From assembly GCA_963921935.1 (NCBI GenBank), contig OY998181.1:116704957-116768956 (forward strand): DNA of 64,000 nucleotides, written 5' to 3'. The position numbers and the translations under genes are program-made. This DNA comes from Galeruca laticollis (lineage: Eukaryota > Arthropoda > Insecta > Coleoptera > Chrysomelidae). Numbering within the stretch: the first letter of the stretch is position 1; each line of letters starts with the position of its first letter. The notes beneath the pieces are model-generated. The model saw only the letters and a program-made list of their open reading frames with translations, was not told where the DNA came from and made no database searches. Shown in pieces: positions 33,752 through 43,100 of this stretch.

Positions 33752-35905
33752 CTCGATAGTCGAAATTGTGTAAAGTGAGTCAGAGCTATCTAATCAACAC
33801 TTTGGTTAAAGCGCAGTTGCCATATGTATTCTAGAGAGAAATGCTGTATTTTATAAATACACTTCAAATCCATTGTGTCAATATTTCAGGTACAAAAGAT
33901 GCAATGTAATTAAGTCAATACCAATTTAATATATTTATTTCAAATTTCAAGCAGACTAATAATAATTAGTTTACTTGAAATGTGAAATAAAGTGTTTATG
34001 TATATTTCTTGAACGCAAAGTTTGTTGTGAAAAACTCGCCGATTTGACAATGTTGGAGAGTCGCTTCAATGTTCCGGCTTTGAGAACGAGATAGATAGAT
34101 CGAGCTACGCGAATGAGACAGTGATAGTAAACAGTTATGTGAGGTGTTTATTCTCTTCATGAGCGTAACATCAGTATTTGTGTTGTGGTTTTGTGTGATA
34201 AATCGGTTATTATTGGTATTTATTGTAATATTTATATCGGTATATTTAGTGACAATAATGGCGGAGTGTAGCGGTGTTGGCGATAAAAAACGGCGTCGTA
34301 ACAATTTAATTCGGGAAGAAAAAGTCCTCATATTAAATGTGTACGAAGGACTGCGTGCCATTGACAAACAGTTGGGTGTTAGTGACGCTGTGATTAAGTG
34401 CAGTTATTTAACTAAAGTTTCTGAGAGTACTATATACAATATTCTAAAGAAATCGCGGGACGGATCTTTGACAAGAGAACGAGGTGAAAACTGTAAACCG
34501 GAAAGTAGGGGAAGAAAGAAAATTGTTTTGGACGACCAAACACGGAATGCTATACGTAGGGAAATACATTCTTTTTAATTGAGCAAGGTAATAGAAGCTG
34601 ATGATACTTTACCAAACATCAGTGATAAAGTTTTGAGACGAACTTTAAAATTAATGAATTTTCGTTACCAAACAAGAAGTAGAAACAGTGCCTTAATTGA
34701 ACGAAATGACATTGTGGAATGGAGGAGAAATTATTTAAAACAGATACGACAGTTTCGTAACGACGGACGGCACATATATTATCTTGACGAAACATGGTTA
34801 AATGAAGGCCACACTGTGTCAAAAGTGTGGAAAGACATGAATATACGAAGCAATCGACAAGCCTTTATGGAGGGTTTCTCTTCCGGTTTAAAAGCTCCCT
34901 CTGGGAAAGGACGTCGACTGATTATCATTCACATTGGCAGCGAGGAAGGATTTGTAGAAGGTGGATTACTAAGTTTTCAGTCCAAAAAAACTGTCGATTA
35001 CTATGAAGAGATGGATGGTAACCGGTTTGAAACATGGTTTAGATCAATTTTAACAAAGGTAACTCCTGGTTCAGTGATAGTTATGGATAATGCTTCATAC
35101 CACTCTCGTCGACTGGAGCAAATACCTACTTCAGCTAGCCGCAAGAGGGTTATAATTGATTGGTTAGAGAGTAAAAGCATTCCGCACAACGAGGCAATGC
35201 TGAAAGTTGAATTATTATCTCTCGTACGGAAACATAAAAGCAGTTATATTAAGTACGTTGTCGATGAAATGGCGAAAGATTTCAACGTCTCAGTTGTTAG
35301 ACTTCCTCCCTACCACTGTGAGTTAAACCCCATCGAGCTGGTTTGGGCCCAAGTGAAAAATTATGTTGCGAGAAAAAACAGTACATTCAAAATGGCTGAC
35401 GTTGAGAAACTGTTTGACGAGGCGCTGCATACCGTTACTGCTGAGAGTTGGCGTAAATGTATTCAACACGTATTAAAAGAAGAAATAAAGTTTTGGGATT
35501 TAGACATACGTGTAGAAGTAATGACGGAACCACTCATTATCGATATAGGAGGAGAAAGCGATGATTCTGAGGAGTCGTCAGGGAGTGATACCGCTTCCAG
35601 TTAGTCAGACATTTTACAAGTGACCTTGCAACATACCTATACTTATTGGTAATTTATTTTGGTCTTGACAAACAACTTTTTTTTAGTTTTAGTAGTAGTA
35701 AGTTGGAATTGACTTTTAAACATTTTTTTATTTTGTTTTAACTTACTTATGAACAACTTGTGATAAGTTATTATTTCAAATGTTAAAAATTGAAATTCCA
35801 GATATTTCAGTATTCGCACCCTTAAACTATGATACGCTCATGGAGTTCACTTTAAATCGGTAGATAACCGATGACGTCACTTTACAGAATTTCGACTATC
35901 GACTT
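33752..35905 (+). mobile_element. Sailor-type (DD82E) DNA transposon
   Basis: The terminal inverted repeats match over about 25 bp with one mismatch: TCGATAGTCGAAATT, one differing base, then TGTAAAGTGA at about 33754 and, inverted, ending at about 35905. TA dinucleotides flank both ends, as expected for the IS630-Tc1-mariner superfamily, although I cannot fix the exact boundary. The interior encodes one long transposase with a single stop. A second partial copy of the right end lies at 36078-36165. Confidence 0.8.
34258..35604 (+). pseudogene. DD82E (Sailor-type) transposase, one internal stop
   Basis: From the ATG at 34258 the frame is open to a TAA at 34576-34578. It then stays open for 341 more codons to TAG after an acidic/serine tail (GGESDDSEESSGSD). 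The N-terminus carries a basic, helix-turn-helix region (KVSESTIYNILKKSRDG). The second part has the catalytic triad in YYLDETW, IVMDNASYHS and PYHCELNPIELVW. I count 99 residues between the first and second Asp and 82 between the second Asp and the Glu, the spacing I recall for Sailor elements. All three residues are intact, so only one nonsense change separates it from a full protein. An upstream in-frame ATG exists at 34144 but the extra residues are hydrophobic and unlikely. Confidence 0.85.
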
Positions 35906-36077
35906 TTTTATATACATCTTATTATAGCTCATCCTTAAAAATGTGTATTATTCTTGGTAACACCCTGTATATACATAATGATACCTACCATAATAATTTC
36001 GTATTTCTGTTCTCTCAAATTTAAACGCCAGAGCGTACAAGAACATTTTCTATTTATTTTTTATTTAGGACTATTAA

Positions 36078-36165
36078 GAACCCTTCAAAAATGATGCGCT
36101 CATGAAGTTCGCTTCTGCAACTGATTTTATGGACAGTAAGAGCGATGAGTCACTTTACAGAATTT
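36078..36165. repeat. Second copy of the Sailor right end
   Basis: CCCTTCAAAAATGATGCGCT followed further on by AGTCACTTTACAGAATTTCG resembles 35818-35905 (CCCTTAAACTATGATACGCT, GTCACTTTACAGAATTTCGA). It is therefore a diverged duplicate of the last ~90 bp of the transposon, 260 bp further right. Confidence 0.7.
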
Positions 36166-36230
36166 CGACTATCGGTAGTATTTAAAAATGATCAACTAGA
36201 GACTGTCGTAGTGTCGTATTAAAGCAAGCG

Positions 36231-36474
36231 TCCCATGCATCCTATTTCTGACGTCACGATGATCCGATTTCTTATTGGACGAAATTCTTGGCGCCAATTT
36301 TCATCCGAATAATTTTAAGAAGTGTGACGTCCGAAATGTTGGATTTAAAGCCGATATTAATTATTTTTGATAATTAATGATGAGGAATTACAAGAAAACA
36401 ACATCTCCTGATCTCGTCCTATTTAATATATAGTCTTTTTCGAACACGTGCCATCGGAAAACAGATGCATGGGA
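36231..36474. mobile_element. Short inverted-repeat element (MITE-like)
   Basis: TCCCATGCATC at 36231-36241 is perfectly complementary to GATGCATGGGA at 36464-36474, with looser matching further in. It has no coding capacity. A GATGATCCGATTTCTTATTG stretch inside (36257) recurs inverted, with slight changes, near 49005-49030, so it is repeated DNA. Confidence 0.55.
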
Positions 36475-37069
36475 TCACAGACTACTAACCCTCTCTCATT
36501 GAATAACTTTTTATTCAATGCCCTCTCTGCATGTGATTCCGGCTTTAAAATGTAGATCTTTTTATTTGTCTGTGGACGTTTGCACCACAGATCAACTATA
36601 CTAATAGGTGGTTCGTGTTTTGCACTTTAAAGGTAAACCATAGACATAGAGAACGGATAGCGCGTTATCCTAACAAAAATGACCACCCTAAATATAAGCT
36701 TTGTTGCAACCTACCATAAATCACCGTTTTGATACCGTTCTTGAATTATAGAAATCGATTTATACGCAGGTGTAAACTTTGCACCGTCCCAGAACTGAAG
36801 TAAGTTGGAAGGTTGGAACGGTTTTAGACATGCTTTATTATCGGTCAGCACAGAAAACAGCCAGAGGTATTTTGTGTCGGTTAGCGATCGTTTTGTTTGT
36901 GTAAAACTGCGACCTCACTTTTTAAAATATATTTTTGTATTTAATGGACTTTATTAGTGGAATTTGTCAAATTAAACTATAAAAATCTGGTTAGCTGAAA
37001 ATGAAACTATAATCGTATGTGTTTTAAAAAAATTATTGTACATTTTAGAAATAAACGAATTAATGGCAT
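36475..37069. other. No gene recognised
   Basis: Single-copy-looking sequence with no supported open frame or RNA gene. Confidence 0.4.
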
Positions 37070-37905
37070 TGGTCGCGTTCATCCACACCAGTTAAAGATC
37101 GCTCCGAAAGTAGCGCTCAGTGAGCGCTCATCTCGCACGAATGAACCGGCAATTTAAAGTGACATCGGTATATGTCTTTGTCATTCGTTTGTTTATGTTT
37201 ATGTAATCAAGAAATTTGGTTCGGTAGTTTTTTTATCTTTTGATTTTGTTGTACTGTTTACATTGTTTTTCAGAAATATTATTATAATTGTTGATCTAAG
37301 TCATAAGTATTCATCCATTTCCATTAATCCCGCTTCATCAACACATAACTGATGCACCCCTCAACTAATTTTATACTCATTACTCAAAATTAAACTATTT
37401 ATACCTACTATAATTATAACCTAACAAAGAAATTACACTACTTTACTTACAGTAATTTTAATATGGGTTCTCTACTATACTACATAAGATGATAGGTACT
37501 CAACTAGATTTATTAATACAAAATATTTCAAAAACTACAGGAAAACAATACAATACATTAAAATATAACACAAGGCAGTAATTTCAATATAACTATTTCT
37601 ACACTACTTTTACTAAACTAAGATTATAATATACAATACTAAATATATTTAATATTAAATTCTACTTCAAACTACACAATAACATTAAATAAATAAAAAA
37701 TCAACTACTATACTCAAAACTTTCAAACAAAACACGTGGGTCACGTGGGGTGAGCGCTATGATCAGGAGCGGATCGTAAAATAAAAGTGATCTTTTAAAT
37801 GGCGTCCGATCAGTGAGCGATCATAGTAAAATGAACCGTTCATACACGCATCTCGGGATCGCTACCTGACCGATCAGGTATCGTGTGTGCGGATGAACGC
37901 GACCA
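37070..37905. mobile_element. Non-autonomous DNA transposon with terminal inverted repeats
   Basis: TGGTCGCGTTCATCC at 37070-37084 is perfectly repeated in inverted orientation at 37891-37905, with similarity extending through the next CAC. Inside each end are several related GATC/AGTGAGCG-containing motifs (for example CAGTGAGCGCTC near 37118 and CAGTGAGCGATC near 37811), a subterminal repeat pattern. No transposase is encoded in the 836 bp. The superfamily is not clear to me. Confidence 0.65.
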
Positions 37906-38260
37906 TTGAAAAATTACCCACTAAGAACAAAAGTTGAGTTGCCAATAAACACGTCAAACAAAAACAATAAAATAACTGACAAACTACTAACAGTGTATGT
38001 CACTCCTCGCAGTTCTTTCTATCGACCGAGTATCGAAATTACCGTTCCGTGACGGCTCTAGAACAATCACAAGTTGGTTGTAACACAAAACGGTCACGAT
38101 TAGCTTGGAACGGCAATAGTTGTATGCACTTGCGCAGTCCCGTTCTAGAATGGTTCTTCGCGAGTTTGGAACGAACCTATAGAAATAGTCGAAGAGACTG
38201 TGAGTGTGTCAGTGTGGACCAATCAGAATACTAGAGTACTTGCCACACATTCGCTTTCTG

Positions 38261-38650
38261 TGTGTTTGGCAGAAAAAAGCGCTAGGAACTAGGCAGCGCT
38301 TGTAAGCAAAATGGGGATCGCTAAGCGGTAAGTGCTGAATAGCTGTTTTCCTCTAGGACGCTAAGTTAGCTTTAACCAAGCAACCTAACATATCATTTGT
38401 CGCAGAAACATAAAATTTCACATTTCCGCTAACAATATGATTATTTTTAAATACAATACTTTAAATTAATTGCACAAAACAACATATAAACTGATTGCAA
38501 AAGAAACAAAATAATTACTTAAGTAAAATGTAAAATGGCGGATTGTGTCAGCGCTATTAAAGTTAACAAAAAGTGCCCAGGGTCGCCAACTGGGTAGTTT
38601 GTTTCTCAGAGTTAGCAAGCGCTATTAAGCGCTATATTCTACCAAACACA
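38261..38650. mobile_element. MITE with 23-bp terminal inverted repeats
   Basis: TGTGTTTGGCAGAAAAAAGC (from 38261) matches the reverse complement of 38628-38650 with three differences over 23 bp. The interior is non-coding. Confidence 0.6.
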
Positions 38651-39409
38651 CCATCTGTCTCTCTCGTTCTTTGCGGTCTGTTGTGGTTTGTGGTCTGTAT
38701 TTCTCTCTGTCTATGAGATAAATATAGACATATATGAAAACGTGCAAAGATCAATAGGTAGTTTGTGAACACGTAAGAATATTGCATATAGATAAATTTA
38801 CCAACGGTTTGCAGTTTGTATTCGATTTGAAGATGCTCCTTAGATCATATTAAAATAACCTAACCTAACCATAATGTTTGATATGTACAATTTGATTAAG
38901 CACATATCACTCATTGGGTTTGTGGACTGTGTTAAAATAAATATGTTACTGGCTATGTACAATTTATTTACATATATTTACACTAACATATTTAAACATC
39001 AACTGCACTGTTGAAAGGGTTTTTTATTTATGGGTACTTGCCCGATTGTATGCTTATTAAAAACACTTTACTACTTGTGGGAACTAGCCCGATTCTTTTA
39101 ATAATTTAAATTTTGGTGCAGCTTTACAGCGAGAGATCTCTTTCTTACACCATGTTTTGTGTTATACTGCCGCTGGCTATATTTTTCTTTGCGCATGATT
39201 CAACCTCAGATGCTTGTCGCAGACGACATCTAGGATAAGAACTTTACACTTATAAATTTTAGTGTATTTCGTGTTGCATAATGTTTGCAACATGCTGGGG
39301 CCTCAGGCTTCTTTGAAACCATATGTTCTCAGCTTTATTAATTATTGTTATTTTAAACAGTAGTTATTCTTGCCTAAAGAATTTTAAAAAGCACTTTGCT
39401 TATATTTAA
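38651..39409. other. No gene recognised; diverged minisatellite units near the end
   Basis: Contains AACCTAACCTAACC at about 38858, too short to mean telomeric DNA. Two diverged relatives of the following minisatellite (GGGTACTTGCCCGATT at about 39033, GGGAACTAGCCCGATT at about 39080) also occur. Confidence 0.45.
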
Positions 39410-39704
39410 AATGTGGGTACACGCCCGAAATTTACAAAAGCATTTCGCTTGTAATTAAAATGATTGTGGGTACAAGCCCGAATTTTACAAAGCATTTCCA
39501 TTGTAATTAAAATGATTGTGGGTACAAGCCCGAAATTTACAAAAGCATTTCGCTTGTAATAAAAATGATTGTGGGTACAAGCCCGAATTTTACAAAGCGT
39601 TTCGCTTGTAATTAAAATGATTGTGGGTACAAGTCCAAATTTTACAAAGCATTTCGATTGTAATTAAAATGATTGTGGGTACAAGCCCGCGAATTTTACA
39701 AAAT
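39410..39704. repeat. 52-bp minisatellite, about 5.6 copies
   Basis: The unit begins GTGGGTACAAGCCCGAATTT and ends in TTGTAATTAAAATGATT. Copies start near 39412, 39465, 39518, 39571, 39623 and 39676, with 52-53 bp spacing and few differences. It lies about 380 bp upstream of the Zn72D start codon. Confidence 0.85.
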
Positions 39705-40083
39705 AATAATTTTGATGACTTATTTGAAGTCTTACTAAATGTTGCAACATTTTTTTTGTTAAATATAATAATTAATAATTTTAGGTGCATTACTTTTTAT
39801 ATATTAACTTATTATTCTAAATTTATATACATATATATTTATATATATATATATACATATTTTTTTTAACATATATTTATTTATAATTATTAGTTATATA
39901 TGATCAAGCTTAATAGCTTATAACGTACAGCATACAAGACCTTCCAAGCATATGAAAGAAATTAAAATGACAGGCTTCCATTGACATATGACAGTTACTT
40001 CCTTTTCCCGTAAAAAACTACGCAAACGTAATACCATTTCTATATTCTCTGTGGTACGAGGTGTAGTTTACGTGAATGTGATT

Positions 40084-40133
40084 ATGGCTACTAATAATTA
40101 TTTTGGATTTACACACGGAGGAACACAATATGG
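40084..40133 (+). CDS. Zn72D: Zn72D coding exon 1
   Basis: ATG at 40084-40086, 16 full codons plus two bases, then donor GTAAGTC. The preceding 5' leader (to about 40000) has no TATA box that I can recognise. Confidence 0.85.
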
Positions 40134-43100
40134 GTAAGTCAAAGTAGATTAAAAATGTTGCTTATTTATTAGAGAATTATTACATATACTTAATTTGGAT
40201 TCCAGTCCGATGATAGTTTAAACAAACGTAAACTTTGAAACCGGCGTCCTTCATTACCAAACTTCACTGTCATCATCTTCAATCAATATTTGCCTCCATC
40301 TTGCAATTATTTTTCTTCTAATGTTATTATATTTTTGTTTCTATTGAAAAAAGTTATTTATGATACATTTTATTTTGTTCATGATTTTATTGCATCAGCG
40401 GTCTCATAATGTATGTCTTTCAGCGCAACCACTGGTGCTTATCAGGCGGGCCAAGCTGGTTATGCTGTAGCAACACCAGCAACAGCTGCTGCAGCAACTT
40501 ACGGTACCCAGAGAGCTACAGGATATGACACTGCCTACCAAGCTGCTGCAGCTGCTTCTCAAGGGACTTATGCTGCTGTAGGAACTGGTGCAACACCAGC
40601 TTATGAATATGGATATGGTAAGTAATTTTGCTAATCTAAGACAGTGGTATACTTATCAGAGTTGATAATATTTGTATAGACTTTGTTTACATGTGTCAAA
40701 TATATTTTGAAATTCAAAATGGGAAGAGCAAATTTGAATAAATGAAACTTTCTGTGACTGAAAAAAGTTAGATTTTCCCCCTCTTAGCAGGTGTAAACAT
40801 ATAACATTCGATACCATGGAAAAATAGTACTTTCATTTTCCCTAGGGAAAAAAATCAATTTTTCCCTTAGAGAATAAAACCGCGTGAAAAGGAAGAAACG
40901 CCTAATTTCACATTTTATTAACATTAAAACAACAATTGTCACTCTTTCAATACTAGCAACATTTTTTTAATTTGACAAAACTGTTTTTGAAGTACTGGCT
41001 GACAAAACTTTGTTAGCTATTTCTCTTCTTTGAGAGATGCCGATTAATCTTTGTAATCTTCAGCGATCGTTGCTGACTTCCAGCCTTCGTTCTTTTTTAG
41101 TGTCAGCAGGTCTCCTCCCAGATTCCACAAGAAGAGTAGCTGAAGATCTTTGAAAATAATACCCTGTATATAATTTAGGATTTTTGAGATGATTATTTGA
41201 GGTATCTTATAAAATTGATTTTTTCCCACAAATTTTCCATTGCAGTATCCATAGAAAAGTCAACGATCTTTTTGCTGTTGACGGATAAAGTCCTTTTAAC
41301 TTTTTGTAAAATTAACATATTCTTCGGTGACAACAAACCTCCTAATTACATATTTTTTTGCTTGATTAATTTTTAATATTAATGTTGTTCCTAAATCTTT
41401 TATGTCATCTATTGACATCTGGCATAATTCAGTAGCGCCGCATGCTCCCGCAATTCCAAACATGGTTACAACTTACAAGCTAATATAAAATTTTAGTTAA
41501 ATTAACTACTTTATAACATACCTTAATCAATAAATAAGATTCATTTACTTAAAAATACATTAATCTGTGTTCCAGTAAAAAATTTTACTTTTTAGATTTT
41601 AATCCTTTTGAATTTTGCTTTAAGAATGAAATCAATTGTTGTGGATAATTATTTGGATCACTTATTTAAAACCACAACTAACACCAATTGTGAAAACTTG
41701 TTATAAATTAATTAAAATAAAAGACGTAACGTAAAGTTGCTCGGTGTTGAGACGTTCCAGCCAAGTTTGTAGTTGTTCCACCTCTGGACTGTGGTCTTCG
41801 GTTGTGGCAGTCTTTTTGTTGGTGTGACATTAATCCACATAAAAAGAAGGACCCTCTTTCTCTCTTGGGCTTTAGGCATGCTGATACTATATGACCTTCT
41901 TCTAAACAGTTGAAGCACCTAACAGACTGTCATATTTGGTTTTGATCATTATTTACACTAAAAGAACTAGAACTGAATGAAAAACTTGGCCTGTATGGTG
42001 AAGTATTTTTTAAATTTTTGCTTCTACGTTCATTTATTATTCTGTCAAAGTTTATTAGGTCGTAATACATTTCGTTACTATTTTGATGGTCTTTTGTAAG
42101 AAGCATGTTCGCTAGTTCTCTTGAAGCTAACCCAATAACAATCTGCTCCTTTTGTTCGTCCATGCTTAAAGATAAATCTTTACAACACTTGATTTTCTCA
42201 TGAAAATAACTACTTAAGCCTTCAGATGGTTTTTGTGTACGACTAGTCATTGTCTTCCATAAACAAGTTAAATTTTTGTGTGGAATAAATGTATTTGTAA
42301 ATTGATTAGCTTCATACCAATGTTTAGCAGCACCAATTAACCTTGAGCGGGCAGTTTCCATAAGAAATTCAGGTGGCGAGTGATAAGGGTTGCTAGCTCC
42401 AGCAAAAGTCTGAATAGACTGACTAAAATCAGGTATAACGGTGTAATTTTGTTGGGTTTGTACTTGGGCTTGTGTTAACTGTGCATTTTGAACCATAGTT
42501 TGCATTAATAGGGCGTTTTGAGTCATAATTTGGTTCATAGAATTAAGTAAGCGGCCCATATCATACATTGTATCACCTGTATTATTGTTTGGCAAGCCAT
42601 CTCTTTGATTTTGCATCATAAACGTCTCAAATTGTTGTTCAGGAATGCCATTGTTCGCTTCCGTAATGCGAATACCGGGTTCCTGGTTTTTTTTCGAAGT
42701 CTGATCCATGTTTTAAGGGAGCTAATGGAAGGCACGCTTTTCGAAATCCGTAAACATCGGGCTTATTTCGAATAAAATGCCTGTACCCCACACCTGAGAT
42801 TGTCGTGGATAATTATTTGGATCACTTATTTAAAACAACAACTAACAACAATTGTGAAAACTTGTTATAAATTAATTAAATTAAAAGACGTAACGTAAAG
42901 TTCGCTTTATTTCCCTCTAACCTTACACTTCACACTGACAGTATTGACATTGACCACAGATAATCGATGTAAAGAGTATACACTATGTATGGAATAATAG
43001 TTAAGTTACAACACAATTTAATTTCGAAATATCTACATTCTTTAATTCTAACGAGCTTTTAACCATAGAATATTGGGCTCACAATGTCAATGGGTTCACT

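Larger units (their letters stand above)
41637..43013 (-). mobile_element. Gag-only LTR retrotransposon, non-autonomous or internally deleted
   Basis: The right LTR (42801-43013, TGTTGTAACT...CCACGACA on the - strand) and a shortened left LTR (41637-41739) flank a gag gene on the - strand. They share about 103 bp with few differences. CAAT on both sides is a 4-bp target duplication. There is no protease, reverse transcriptase or integrase. The left LTR lacks its U3 part, and gag runs directly into the remaining LTR. One deletion from the end of gag to inside the LTR would explain this. Confidence 0.8.

Noticed and set aside
33996..34367. 123-codon - strand frame at the Sailor 5' end
   Set aside because: Opposite-strand shadow of the transposase start; Ser/Arg/Asn-rich with no motif.
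38858..38871. Telomere-like AACCTAACCTAACC
   Set aside because: Fewer than three short units and no array; likely chance in AT-rich DNA.
39410..39704. Regular 52-bp repeats looked like a CRISPR array
   Set aside because: The repeats are head-to-tail without unique spacers and the DNA is clearly eukaryotic; it is a minisatellite.
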